Origin: Blastococcus sp. TBT05-19
Lineage (GTDB): Bacteria > Actinomycetota > Actinomycetes > Mycobacteriales > Geodermatophilaceae
NCBI RefSeq assembly: GCF_003319095.1
Contig: NZ_QOHI01000001.1
Location: 310,001-374,000 of the forward strand
Direction: 5' to 3'
DNA length: 64,000 bases
The notes beneath the pieces were generated by a model. That model was not told where the DNA came from. It searched no databases and was given only the letters and a program-made list of their open reading frames with translations. Shown here in pieces: positions 19,323 through 27,611 of this stretch (its first letter is position 1; each line of letters begins with the position of its first letter). Made by a program: the position numbers and the translations under genes.

Positions 19323-19828
19323 TGCCTATGCCCTGCACTGTCTGCGGTCACGCTGACCGCCAGGCCATCGATGAGGCCGTGGTGACCGGCCAGTCCATGC
19401 GCAGCATCGCGAGCCGTCACGGCGTCAGTAAGGACGCGATCGGGCGCCATAGGGCGCACATCAGCCCGGCGCTGGCGCGGTTGGTCGCGGAACGCGAGGA
19501 GGCCGGGCCGGCGTCGGCGCTGCAGCGGCTTGAGTCGCTGTACGGGAAGGCGTCCGCGGTGCTGGACGCGGCGCAGTCGGAGGGCAAGGCGCAGCTGTCG
19601 CTCTCCGCCATTCGTGAGCTGCGCGGCCTGGTGGAGACGCTGGCGAAGATCACCGGCGAGCTGGACGAGCGGCCAACCACCAACGTGGTCAACCTGCAGT
19701 CCTCTGGCGAGTGGCACCAGCTGCGCACCGTCGTCCTCGAGGAGCTCGCCCCCTACCCGGAGGTGCAGCAGCGGGTAGCGGGCCGGCTGCTGGCGCTGGT
19801 GGCCGAGCAGCGGGGGCTGGCCTCGTGA
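19322..19828 (+). CDS. Putative terminase small subunit
   Basis: A 168-residue protein. The N-terminus has CTVCGHADRQAIDEAVVTG followed by a resolvase-like helix-turn-helix SMRSIASRHGVSKDAIGRHRAHI. A long helical region follows (about residues 60-115), as expected for a DNA-recognising oligomeric small terminase. The call depends strongly on its place directly before the large-terminase ATPase, with which it overlaps (GTGA). In satellites a small terminase redirects packaging to the satellite genome. An alternative is a general DNA-binding regulator. Confidence 0.65.
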   Translation: MPMPCTVCGHADRQAIDEAVVTGQSMRSIASRHGVSKDAIGRHRAHISPALARLVAEREEAGPASALQRLESLYGKASAVLDAAQSEGKAQLSLSAIRELRGLVETLAKITGELDERPTTNVVNLQSSGEWHQLRTVVLEELAPYPEVQQRVAGRLLALVAEQRGLAS

Positions 19829-20580
19829 CGGCGCTGGCGGGTGACCTGGCCCAGGCCCTGGACCCGGTGGTGTTCGCGAAACGGCTGGGGTTCGCAGCGG
19901 AGCCATGGCAGTCCCGGCTGCTGCGGTCGCGTGCCCGACGTCAGTTGGTGGCCAGCTCCCGGCAGGTCGGGAAGACGCAGACGGTGTCGATCCGTGCGGT
20001 TCACACGGCGGTGTACGACCCGGGGTCGCTGGTGCTGCTGATCTCCCCGTCGCAACGGCAGTCGGACGAGATGCTGCGGCGCTGCCGGGCGGTGTACCGG
20101 GCGTGTGGCCGGCCAGTGCCGACGGTGGCGGAGTCGGCGACGGCGTTGGAGCTGGAGAACGGGTCGCGGCTGGTCAGCTTGCCGGGAACGGAGGGCACGT
20201 CGCGTGGGTTCGCCGGCGCGAAGCTGCTGGTGATCGATGAGGCGGCGCGGGTGGAGGACGACATCTTCGCCGCGGTGCTGCCCATGGTGGCCTCAGATGG
20301 CGTGCTGGCCTGCCTGTCTACGCCGTGGGGCCAGCGCGGGTTCTTCCACGCCTTGTGGGCTGACGGCGGCTCGGGCTGGGAGCGCCACAAGGTGAGCGTC
20401 TACGAGTCGGCGCAGTACACCCCCGAGCGGATCGCTGAGGTGCGGGCGTCGGTCGGGAGCTTCGTCTTCGCGAGCGACTACGAGTGCTCGTTCACCGACA
20501 CCGATAGCCAGCTGTTCGGGACCGAGTCGGTGCGTGCCGCGTTCACGGCCGACGTCAAGCCGTTGTTCGGAGGGATGTGA
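19825..20580 (+). CDS. Terminase large subunit, ATPase half
   Basis: A 251-residue DNA-packaging ATPase. The classical terminase Walker A SSRQVGKT is at residues 44-51, QSDEMLRRCR follows, and Walker B LLVIDEAAR (135-142) is next to a coupling-like LACLSTPWGQRG. The sequence ends at residue 251, where a normal large terminase would continue into its nuclease domain. That domain is encoded by the next gene. The GTG overlaps the small-terminase stop. Intact motifs suggest a working motor, possibly assembled from two chains. Confidence 0.88.
   Translation: MTALAGDLAQALDPVVFAKRLGFAAEPWQSRLLRSRARRQLVASSRQVGKTQTVSIRAVHTAVYDPGSLVLLISPSQRQSDEMLRRCRAVYRACGRPVPTVAESATALELENGSRLVSLPGTEGTSRGFAGAKLLVIDEAARVEDDIFAAVLPMVASDGVLACLSTPWGQRGFFHALWADGGSGWERHKVSVYESAQYTPERIAEVRASVGSFVFASDYECSFTDTDSQLFGTESVRAAFTADVKPLFGGM
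20569..20574 (+). promoter_or_regulatory. GGAGGG ribosome-binding site inside the end of the ATPase gene
   Basis: GGAGGG lies seven bases before the GTG at 20582 and within the last codons of the terminase ATPase gene. It supports independent initiation of the nuclease half rather than a frameshifted single protein. Confidence 0.6.
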
Positions 20581-20581
20581 C

Positions 20582-21298
20582 GTGGCGTCGATCGCTGTGG
20601 GGCTGGACCTGGGGAAGGCGCAGGACTTCTCGGCACTGGCCGTGGTGGAGCGCGTGGAGGTGTTGCCGGTGGGCTGGTCCCCGCTGGCCTACTCACGTGC
20701 CCTGGAGTCCCTGGACCGCTACCGGCAGGCGCAGGACCGGCATGGGTGGGAGCGCACTCGGCAGCGGCTTCCGGAGTTGGTCGCGGAGTGGCATGTGAGG
20801 CATCTGCAGCGGTGGCAGATCGGCACCCCGTATCACTCGGTCGTCGAGGACGTGGGCGCGCTGATGGGCTCTGACGCCTTGGCGGACGCGGTGCTGTACG
20901 TGGATGGCACCGGGGTCGGTAGCGGGGTAATGGAAATGTTCGCGCAGGCCTACCAGCGGGGGCGGCTGGGTCGGCAGTGGCCGGTGGGCGTGACGATCAC
21001 CGGCGGGCAGGCCGCGTCTGGGTGGAACGTTCCGAAGCGGGACCTGATCTCAGCGGTGCAGGTGCCGCTGCAGCAGGGCCGGTTGCGGATCGCGGCGGGT
21101 CTGGCGCTCGGTGAGGTGCTAGAGCGGGAGCTGACGTCGTTCCGGATGAAGCTGTCGGCGTCGGGCCACGACACCTACGACGTGCAGCGCCGGGAGGGCG
21201 AGGGGCACGGGGACCTGACGCTCGCGCTCGCGCTCGCGACGTACTGCAACACCTCGGGTGGGTTCCCAGAGGTCGTCGAAGCGTCGGTGACGGCGTGA
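20582..21298 (+). CDS. Terminase large subunit, RNase H-like nuclease half
   Basis: A 238-residue protein with the RNase H-like nuclease pattern of large terminases: VGLDLGKAQDFSALAVV at residues 6-22 (D9 as first acidic ligand) and a C-terminal REGEGHGDLTLALALAT with D211 at the position of the family GHDD motif. VDGTGVGSGV in the middle matches the second strand region. It starts one base after the ATPase stop and has its own ribosome-binding site. It is expected to cut concatemers during packaging together with the ATPase half. Confidence 0.82.
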   Translation: MASIAVGLDLGKAQDFSALAVVERVEVLPVGWSPLAYSRALESLDRYRQAQDRHGWERTRQRLPELVAEWHVRHLQRWQIGTPYHSVVEDVGALMGSDALADAVLYVDGTGVGSGVMEMFAQAYQRGRLGRQWPVGVTITGGQAASGWNVPKRDLISAVQVPLQQGRLRIAAGLALGEVLERELTSFRMKLSASGHDTYDVQRREGEGHGDLTLALALATYCNTSGGFPEVVEASVTA

Positions 21299-21579
21299 CC
21301 GACCGGCCTGTCGTGGCGGTGCCCGCAGTCGCTCACGGCGCGTGGGGCGCGCTGTCGATGGCGCTGGCGGAGCGCGGGCCGGCGCCGTGCGAGGAGTCGG
21401 CGGTGCCGGAAGCGTGGTGGGCGTTCGACGGTGAGCTGCTGAGGTTGGCCAAGGGGGGCTGCGCCCGCTGCCCGGTGCGCCCGGAGTGCCTGGCGTACGC
21501 GGAAGCTGCCGGCGAGCGGTGGGGGTGCTGGGGCGGCCTGTCGGAGCGTGAGCGCGCGCGGGTAAGGCGGGCCGCGTGA
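21295..21579 (+). CDS. WhiB-family iron-sulfur regulator (element-borne)
   Basis: A 94-residue WhiB-like protein. The four cluster cysteines are C32, C56, C59 and C65 in the CxxCxxxxxC arrangement (GCARCPVRPECL). The usual G(V/I)WGG turn is GCWGG at 77-81, with an additional cysteine at 78. A basic ERERARVRRAA tail follows. WhiB proteins are actinobacterial and actinophage transcription factors with a 4Fe-4S cluster; phage copies can interfere with host WhiB function. It overlaps neighbours on both sides by four bases. Confidence 0.9.
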   Translation: MTDRPVVAVPAVAHGAWGALSMALAERGPAPCEESAVPEAWWAFDGELLRLAKGGCARCPVRPECLAYAEAAGERWGCWGGLSERERARVRRAA

Positions 21580-21953
21580 CCGCCCTGGAGGAGCTGTGCG
21601 GGCGGCGCGCGCAGGAGACCGCTGACGGGCTGCTGTCGGTGCTGTCGCCGCTGGTGACGTCGCCAGGTGGCCGGGCGCGGGTCCCGGGGGTGGTTGTGGA
21701 GCTGCTGGCGGCGTTGATGGAGCAGGCGCACGTTTCCGAGTTCGGAAGCGCTGCCGGTGGGGCCGGAAGCATGGACGGTGTGAGGGAAACCGGGTCGCCC
21801 GCGGACGCCGGCGCTGCTGTCGGACTCAGCGCCAGGCGCGTCCGGCAGCTGTGCGAGCAGGGCATGGTCGCGCATCGCCGCGTCGGCGTCCGCGGGTACC
21901 TGGTCGACATCGACGATCTCCGCCGCTACATGCGGCGTGAGGACGCGGCGTGA
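21576..21953 (+). CDS. DNA-binding protein with C-terminal MerR-like helix-turn-helix
   Basis: A 125-residue protein with two parts. Residues 1-60 are helical and unrecognised. Residues about 75-120 read AAVGLSARRVRQLCEQGMVAHRRVGVRGYLVDIDDLRRYMR, the excisionase/MerR-type DNA-binding fold. It overlaps both neighbours by four bases. Its position after terminase and WhiB suggests regulation of late genes. A packaging accessory role is equally possible. Confidence 0.7.
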   Translation: MTALEELCGRRAQETADGLLSVLSPLVTSPGGRARVPGVVVELLAALMEQAHVSEFGSAAGGAGSMDGVRETGSPADAGAAVGLSARRVRQLCEQGMVAHRRVGVRGYLVDIDDLRRYMRREDAA

Positions 21954-22435
21954 CGTCCCCGGCCCGGGTGGCCGCTGATGTGGCCGCGGTGCTCCCTCTC
22001 GACGACCCCCTGGGCCAACTGGCCCGCCGACGCCTGGCCGACGCGGCCAGAGAGCAGGAGAGCTACATGCCGATCGACTCCCGGGACGTGCTCCCGGTCC
22101 ACTCCAACCGCACGGGCATCTTCGAGACCCTCGACGAGCAGCGGGTCGAGCAGGTCGGCGCCCCGCTGCGGGACGCCGCCGTGGACCCGCAGCCCGGTGA
22201 CTTCCTGCCGCCGACGAACGCCGGCGCCGCCGATCCGCACGGTCCGGCGGTGCTCGCCATCGAGGTCGGGTCGCTGGAGTACCAGCGTCGCGTCGCCGAG
22301 CGGCGCGCAGCGGAGCTGCCGGACGCCGCCGCGGGCGTCGAGGAGTGGCGGACCTACGCGATCGGCCGGGGGGCCGACCGTCACTGGGCCGAAGCGCAGA
22401 CGGTCCCGCAGCTGCGGGAGGTGTTCGGTCGATGA
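21950..22435 (+). CDS. Hypothetical protein, 161 aa
   Basis: A 161-residue soluble acidic protein with no recognised domain and no membrane segment. Helical stretches occur at the N-terminus (RVAADVAAVL, LARRRLADAAREQE) and near residue 110 (YQRRVAERRAAEL). It overlaps its neighbours with ATGA-type junctions. It sits where portal or head genes would be found in a siphovirus but is much too short for a portal. Confidence 0.6.
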   Translation: MTSPARVAADVAAVLPLDDPLGQLARRRLADAAREQESYMPIDSRDVLPVHSNRTGIFETLDEQRVEQVGAPLRDAAVDPQPGDFLPPTNAGAADPHGPAVLAIEVGSLEYQRRVAERRAAELPDAAAGVEEWRTYAIGRGADRHWAEAQTVPQLREVFGR

Positions 22436-23205
22436 GCCACGTCCTCGACCGGCTGAAGGTGCAGGAGTCCCGAGCCGCGCTGCCGGGCCTGGCCAAGCGG
22501 ATGCAGACGCTTCAGATGGAACTGACCCGCGAGATCACCGCGGCGCGGGCCTTCACCGACCCCGACCTGTCGCCGGAGGGGCTCGGGAAGCGTCGAGAGC
22601 AGCTCGCCGAAACGGCGCGGAAGCGCGCCGACCAGGAGCTCACTGCGCTCACCGCCGAGATGCGGCAGCACATCGGCCGGGTGCGGGAGTGGGCGGAATC
22701 CCGCCGGCCGCGGGTGGTCGACGACCCGGTGCAGCTGCAGAAGATGTCGCTGGCGTGGGATCGGGCGCGGGCGATGCTCGACAACGGGCGTTCGATCCGG
22801 CAGGTTCTGGCGGAGTCCTCCGACCCTGCCATGGTGCTCGCCGTCAGGGAGTGGGGTCCTGACTACCTGCGGGCCAACGAGCCGCGGGATAGCGGCCTCG
22901 CGGGCTACGCGCAGCGGCCGGAGCCGGTCGACTACTCCGGCCTCATCCGGTCCGCGGACGAGCGACTTGGCGAGCTGCTCCGCGGCGAGGTCGCCACCGC
23001 GGTGGCGGCGCTCCGTGAGCTGGACGTCATGGAGGCCGGCTGGCAGTCCCGTTCGGCGAACGTCGGCCAGCAGATCGTGGGCGGGGCGCATGATCCGCTG
23101 CAAGCGGCCATCGAAGCGCACTACGCCGAGCAGATGGCCGGTGCTGGCTACCAGGACAGCGGGGACGACACCGGCGACAGCCCTCCGACCGGGGACGCCG
23201 CCTAA
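22432..23205 (+). CDS. Hypothetical helical protein, 257 aa
   Basis: A 257-residue, strongly helical, charged protein. Residues about 1-90 look like a coiled coil (KRMQTLQMELTREITAAR, KRREQLAETARKRADQELTAL). The middle has VREWGPDYLRANE and the C-terminal tail is acidic. It lacks signal peptide or membrane segments. It does not match a capsid or portal pattern by eye; a scaffold-like or other structural role is conceivable. The TAATG junction links it to the next gene. Confidence 0.6.
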   Translation: MSHVLDRLKVQESRAALPGLAKRMQTLQMELTREITAARAFTDPDLSPEGLGKRREQLAETARKRADQELTALTAEMRQHIGRVREWAESRRPRVVDDPVQLQKMSLAWDRARAMLDNGRSIRQVLAESSDPAMVLAVREWGPDYLRANEPRDSGLAGYAQRPEPVDYSGLIRSADERLGELLRGEVATAVAALRELDVMEAGWQSRSANVGQQIVGGAHDPLQAAIEAHYAEQMAGAGYQDSGDDTGDSPPTGDAA

Positions 23206-23525
23206 TGTTCTCGAGCGCGCGAATGAAGCACCTGTCGGTCATGCGGCTACTGCTGCGTGGGTTGCTGGTGCCGGCCGCTGAGGGAATCCGCCGCGGTGAC
23301 ACGACAAGCCTGCGCACCGCCTTGAACGTTCGCCTGCCGGCACTCAGCAAGCACGGCCGCTTCGATCTCGTGGCCACGCTGGTGCTGCTGGTGGTGAGGC
23401 TCGCGGCGGAGCTGACCCCGGGCCAGCGTGCGGCACTCCGAGCAAGTGCCGCTACGGACGGCCTCGACGCGCTCCTCCGCGACGTGTTGTGCGCCCTGGA
23501 CCTGTACGCGAAGTGGGAGGGGTGA
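23205..23525 (+). CDS. Hypothetical protein, 106 aa, before the tape measure
   Basis: A 106-residue basic helical protein with hydrophobic patches (MRLLLRGLLV, LVATLVLLVVRL) but no clear membrane-protein layout. It directly precedes the tape-measure gene, the slot occupied by tail assembly chaperones in siphoviruses. I see no recognisable slippery sequence producing an extended version. Start ATG overlaps the preceding TAA. Confidence 0.55.
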   Translation: MFSSARMKHLSVMRLLLRGLLVPAAEGIRRGDTTSLRTALNVRLPALSKHGRFDLVATLVLLVVRLAAELTPGQRAALRASAATDGLDALLRDVLCALDLYAKWEG

Positions 23526-23529
23526 GCGC

Positions 23530-25782
23530 GTGAACATCGGTTCCCTCGTCGGCTACCTGGGCCTCGACTCCTCCGCCTTCGACCAGGGCCTGCAGGACGC
23601 GCAGACCGACCTGGAGGGGTTCGGCGCCAAGGGCAAGGTGCTCGCCGCCGCCGCCGGGGCCCTGATCGCCGGAGGCCTCGCCGCCGGTGTCGTCGGCGCG
23701 ATGAACGTCGAGGCCGCCAACGACAAGCTGACGGCTCAGCTCGGCCTCTCGGCGCAGGAGTCCGAGCGGGTCGGCAAGTCTGCGGGAGAGCTGTACGCGA
23801 AGGGCTACGGCGACTCCTTGACCGGGGTGAACGACGCCGCTGCGGCCGTGATCGGCTCGATCCAGGGGATGCGGGAGGCGTCCTCGGCTGACCTGCAGCT
23901 GGCGACCCGGGACGCGCTGAACTTCGCCACCGCGATGAACATCGACGTGACCGCCGCCGCACGCAGCGCCGGGAACCTCGTGAAGACCGGGCTGGCCGCT
24001 GACGCTGGCGCCGCCTTCGACCTGCTCACCGTCACGGCTCAGAAGGCCGGCCCGGCGATGGTCGAGCCGGTCATGGAAGCGGCCAACGAGTACTCCACCT
24101 ACTTCGCCGCCATGGGCCTGTCCGGCGAACAGGCCATGGGGCTGCTGGTGCGGGCATCCGCCGACGGCGAGATCGCCATCGACAAGGCCGGTGACGCGGT
24201 CAAGGAGTTCTCGATCCGGGCCACCGACGGGTCGAAGCTCACCAGCGAGGCCTACCAGGCCATCGGCTTGGACGCCGACAAGATGGCCAACCGGCTGCTT
24301 GCCGGTGGCGACACGGCCGCGATCGCCACCACGGAGATCGTCGACGGCCTGCTGTCGATCAAGGACCCGGCGACGCAGGCGAACACCGCGATCGCCCTCT
24401 TCGGCACTCCGCTGGAAGACATCGGGGTCACGAAGATCCCCGAGTTCCTGTCGGCGCTGCAGTCGAGCAACGAGGTGATGGGCGACACCGCCGGCGCCGC
24501 CGAGCACCTCGACCGGACCCTCAGCGGCAACGCCTCCACGGCGTGGACGGAGCTGAAGCGCGGAGTCGAGACGACTGCGATCGCGCTGGCGGATCGGCTG
24601 CTGCCCGCGGTGCTGACCGTCTTCACGTGGCTGGGCGACAATCTCGGCCCGGCAGTCGAGGAGGTGACCGGGTTCCTCGGCGACCACGAGACCGTCGTCA
24701 AGGCCATCGCCATCGCCATCGCCGCCGCCCTCGTCGTCTACGGCACCTACGCCGCCACCACCCGCACCATCAGCGCGGTGACGAAGGGGTGGGCCGCCGC
24801 GCAGGCCGCGCTGAACTTCGTGATGGGGATGAACCCCATCCTGTTGGTCGCCATGGCCGTCGCCGCCCTGGCCGCCGGCCTGATCTACGCGTACCAGAAC
24901 TCGGAGACCTTCCGGGACATCGTCAACGGGGCCTTCGACGCGGTGAAGCGCGGGGTGGGCAACGCCGTCGGGTTCCTGATCGACGGCTTCCGGCTGCTCC
25001 TCATGGTGTTCCTGACCGTCGCGGACGGCATCGTCTCCGGGGCCGCCACCGCCCTGAGCTGGGTGCCCGGCCTGGGCGAGAAGCTGCAGGCCGCGAACAC
25101 CGCCTTCGACAACATGAAGGACGGGGTCCTCGCCACTCTCGACGAGGCGGCACAGAAGGCCTACGGGTTCGGCGAGCAGTCCGGCAACAACCTCGCCCGT
25201 GGTGTCGGCGGCACCGCTGGCCGGGTGTTCGGGGCGACCCGTGGGGTGGCCGACGGCATCGGCCAGGCCGTGGCGGCGGCCAGTGGAGGCGCGTACGGGG
25301 CCGGCTACGGAGTCGGGTCGAACGCCGGGCAGGGCGTCATCGACGGCGTCAACGCGAAGCGCGCCGCCGCGGCCCGCGCAGCGGCGGCGCTGTCGGACGC
25401 GGTCATCGCCAACATGAACCGGGTCATGGAGATCAATTCGCCGTCTCGGAAGACGACGTGGATGGGCCACATGCTCGGCGAGGGCCTGATTGTCGGTATG
25501 CAGCAGATCCGACCGGCCGTGGCTGCGGAGCTCGCGAACCTCGGCAGGATGGAGGCGCTCACCGCGCTCCCAGTGCAGTCCCCGGTCTATGCCCGGCAGC
25601 TGGCGGCGCCTGGCCGGGCGGCGGCGCCCACCGCGGGCGGGCCGATGACGGCCCGCCCGCAGGGTGGCTATGGCTCACTGGTGAACATCGAAGGCGACTG
25701 GATCACGCAGGAGACGTCCCCGCAGGGGATGGCGCAGGCGCTGCTGATCGAGGCTCGCACCAGCGCTGGGTGGACCTCCTGA
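23530..25782 (+). CDS. Phage tail tape measure protein
   Basis: A 750-residue tape measure. The N-terminus VGYLGLDSSAFDQGLQDAQ and the early hydrophobic segment are typical. The TMP-core pattern continues through LSAQESERVGKSAGELYAKGY. Central hydrophobic segments lie near residues 390-415 and 435-455. The C-terminal INSPSRKTTWMGHMLGEGLIVGM motif is characteristic of the family. It sets siphovirus tail length; by length it would correspond to a rather short tail. A GTG start is used. The junction with the next gene is TGATG. Confidence 0.92.
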   Translation: MNIGSLVGYLGLDSSAFDQGLQDAQTDLEGFGAKGKVLAAAAGALIAGGLAAGVVGAMNVEAANDKLTAQLGLSAQESERVGKSAGELYAKGYGDSLTGVNDAAAAVIGSIQGMREASSADLQLATRDALNFATAMNIDVTAAARSAGNLVKTGLAADAGAAFDLLTVTAQKAGPAMVEPVMEAANEYSTYFAAMGLSGEQAMGLLVRASADGEIAIDKAGDAVKEFSIRATDGSKLTSEAYQAIGLDADKMANRLLAGGDTAAIATTEIVDGLLSIKDPATQANTAIALFGTPLEDIGVTKIPEFLSALQSSNEVMGDTAGAAEHLDRTLSGNASTAWTELKRGVETTAIALADRLLPAVLTVFTWLGDNLGPAVEEVTGFLGDHETVVKAIAIAIAAALVVYGTYAATTRTISAVTKGWAAAQAALNFVMGMNPILLVAMAVAALAAGLIYAYQNSETFRDIVNGAFDAVKRGVGNAVGFLIDGFRLLLMVFLTVADGIVSGAATALSWVPGLGEKLQAANTAFDNMKDGVLATLDEAAQKAYGFGEQSGNNLARGVGGTAGRVFGATRGVADGIGQAVAAASGGAYGAGYGVGSNAGQGVIDGVNAKRAAAARAAAALSDAVIANMNRVMEINSPSRKTTWMGHMLGEGLIVGMQQIRPAVAAELANLGRMEALTALPVQSPVYARQLAAPGRAAAPTAGGPMTARPQGGYGSLVNIEGDWITQETSPQGMAQALLIEARTSAGWTS

Positions 25783-26582
25783 TGGGTGTGGACGCCGGGA
25801 CACCTCCGGGTCTGGGAGAGCGGATCCGCCAGATCGCGGCGGACGAGGTCGCGAAGTTCATGCGCTCCGGTCTGCTGCGCAACGCCTCCATCTCGGGCGG
25901 TAAGGGGCTGACGGTCAAGGGCGGCGGCGGTATCACCGTCGACGGTGGTGCGCTGCGGGTCCGCGGCCTGCCCGCGGCTCAGCCGGGCGCAACCGGCGAC
26001 TCGACGGTCTACATGGGCGGCATCACCCCGGCGCTGCCCGACGGCACTCTGCAGCCGGGGCTGGTGCTTCGCCGCGAAGACGGCACGATCGCTCTCGCGC
26101 TCTACGACCCCACCCCGGACAACACCGGTGACGGCTTCAACCAGTTCCTCGCACTCTACGACCGCGCGCAGGTGATCGTCGTGTCCGACGACACTGCCTC
26201 AGGTCAGGGACTTTCGCGGCCCTACGTGCCGATCCCCGTCACGAGAGCCCGGTACACCGACATGGTCGCGGTCACCGACAGCGCCTTCGTCGACGTCTTC
26301 CGGACCCCTGGGGCGTTCCACAAGGTCAACGCCAGAGCCCGGGCGGACATTCGGTGCACCACCGACGTGGCCGGGACCACCGGAGAGGTCCGTGTCCTCG
26401 TCGACGGCGTCCAAGTCGGCGATGTGCAGCCGGTGGGGTTCACCGTGGAGACGAAGTACGTGGGCCCGTTCGCCATCCCCGGCGACGCGTACACGACCCA
26501 CTCGATCGTCGTGCAGGCGCGACGGACAGCCGGGACCGGCGCCGTGCGGCTGGATGCCGCGGTGTGGGGGGTGCAGTCGTGA
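25782..26582 (+). CDS. Minor tail-like protein
   Basis: A 266-residue protein directly after the tape measure. An N-terminal helix (LGERIRQIAADEVAKFMRS) leads to a glycine-rich beta repeat (SGGKGLTVKGGGGITVDGGALRV), as at the base of tail fibres, then a beta-rich C-terminal half ending in a sandwich-like domain. This fits a tail tip or baseplate appendage. No peptidase or glycosidase motif is evident. Classification is by pattern and position. Confidence 0.65.
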   Translation: MGVDAGTPPGLGERIRQIAADEVAKFMRSGLLRNASISGGKGLTVKGGGGITVDGGALRVRGLPAAQPGATGDSTVYMGGITPALPDGTLQPGLVLRREDGTIALALYDPTPDNTGDGFNQFLALYDRAQVIVVSDDTASGQGLSRPYVPIPVTRARYTDMVAVTDSAFVDVFRTPGAFHKVNARARADIRCTTDVAGTTGEVRVLVDGVQVGDVQPVGFTVETKYVGPFAIPGDAYTTHSIVVQARRTAGTGAVRLDAAVWGVQS

Positions 26583-26749
26583 GCGAGCTCGAGTCCGACG
26601 TCGCGGACCAGGGGCCGGCGGGTCCACCGGTGCTGCCACCGCCGGACTTGCCGCCGGCGCCCGGTCCGCGACAGACCTGGGCCGACGCCGACCCGGGCCG
26701 GGTCGCCCCGCTGCCCGAGGAGCCGACCGGGCCAGCTGCTCCGAGCTGA
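26579..26749 (+). CDS. Small proline-rich protein, 56 aa
   Basis: A 56-residue proline-rich acidic reading that begins at a GTG overlapping the stop of the minor tail gene. It ends the rightward cluster. It has no domain, and its coding status depends mainly on the overlap pattern shared by the whole cluster. Confidence 0.45.
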   Translation: MSELESDVADQGPAGPPVLPPPDLPPAPGPRQTWADADPGRVAPLPEEPTGPAAPS

Positions 26750-26769
26750 ACGGTCGCCCTCGGCGCGCG

Positions 26770-26946
26770 CTAACCCTTCTCGACGACGCTGCCGCCGGGT
26801 TGCGTACCACCAGCGGCCAGACGGTAGGCGAGCGCGGCCTTCCGCAGGATCTCCGCCCGGTGGGCGGGGAGCGTGTCCTTCGAGGCCTCGATGATCGCCT
26901 TCACCTCGGTGAACACGGCCAGCTGTGCATCGTCCTTGGCCGACAT
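26770..26946 (-). CDS. Small helical protein, 58 aa, convergent with the tail module
   Basis: A 58-residue protein preceded by a good GGGAGGT ribosome-binding site eight bases before ATG. The sequence is mostly one or two helices (DDAQLAVFTEVKAIIEASKDTLPAHRAEILRKAALAYRLAA). It runs against the structural genes and ends 21 bases from them. Function unknown. Confidence 0.6.
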   Translation of the reverse strand: MSAKDDAQLAVFTEVKAIIEASKDTLPAHRAEILRKAALAYRLAAGGTQPGGSVVEKG

Positions 26947-27363
26947 GGCCCACCTCCCGTTCGTCCGCGACCCGGGTGGTCGCGGTCCTGCCGCTGACCG
27001 TAGCGGCGCCCCCCGACAGCCCAGGAGGCTTGCGCGCACTGCAACACGCTCACCCGTCACCGCGTCGCCCGCACGTCCGTCGATGCGGTGACAGATGGTG
27101 GCCGGGCGCGGCTTCAGTGTGGCTGGGCTCTGGGCTCGAAGGCAGCGAAGAGCCCCCGCCGGCGTCTCCTGATGGAGAGCCGACGGGGGCCTTCTTCCGC
27201 GTTGAGCAACCTGCGGCACACGCGCACCGACCATCTCGTCCGACTCACAGCGCGCAGGGGCGCCTTGGGGGGACTAGAACTGTTGGTGCACGATGTGCAC
27301 TCCTGGGACCCGACGTCCTCGACGGCGTTCGGCCTGCCAGCTCTGGCCGCCGAGAAGTCGGAC
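26947..27363. other. Non-coding stretch with a terminator hairpin
   Basis: No convincing gene is seen in these 417 bases. The long hairpin at 27152-27190 is the only clear structure. The remainder is unassigned and probably includes the promoter of the 26946 gene. Confidence 0.5.
27152..27190 (+). terminator. Rho-independent-like hairpin
   Basis: GCCCCCGCCGGC (27152-27163) pairs with GCCGACGGGGGC (27179-27190), one G-T pair included. An inner stem TCTCC/GGAGA extends it. CTTCTT follows. It lies downstream of the rightward tail module. Confidence 0.65.
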
Positions 27364-27570
27364 CTAGGTGGTGAGGGGCCGGGGAGCGCCCACGAAGGTC
27401 CGGAAAGCGCACTCGCCCTTCCGCCCAATGCAGGGCGGGAAGGTGGTGTGCTTGGAGAAGAACGTCACGTCGCCGTACTGGTCGCGCCAGTGGCCGGTCT
27501 GCGGCGTCCTCTGCCCGGTCTTCCAGGTGCTCCCCGGACCGAGCGGGGAGCCGAGGCTGCGTCGAGCCAT
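27364..27570 (-). CDS. Small YjzC-like protein, 68 aa
   Basis: A 68-residue protein with a strong GAGGAGG before its ATG. PGSTWKTGQRTPQTGHWRDQYG and TTFPPCIGRKGECAF resemble the small YjzC-type family, proteins of unknown function with a PG-x-TG-x-G pattern and a FPPC motif. A lone cysteine pair suggests possible metal binding. It is divergent from the 27612 gene with only 41 bases between starts. It is likely cargo rather than a structural gene. Family assignment is tentative. Confidence 0.6.
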   Translation of the reverse strand: MARRSLGSPLGPGSTWKTGQRTPQTGHWRDQYGDVTFFSKHTTFPPCIGRKGECAFRTFVGAPRPLTT

Positions 27571-27611
27571 GGCTTCCTCCTCTTCCGTCCGAGAGTGAAG
27601 GAGGGACGATC

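Noticed and set aside
20560-20600. Programmed frameshift joining the two terminase halves
   Set aside because: No slippery run is visible at the junction, and the second gene has its own well-placed ribosome-binding site and GTG. A sequencing error cannot be excluded.
23452-25470. A 672-codon minus-strand frame
   Set aside because: It is antisense to the tape measure gene, which has clear family motifs.
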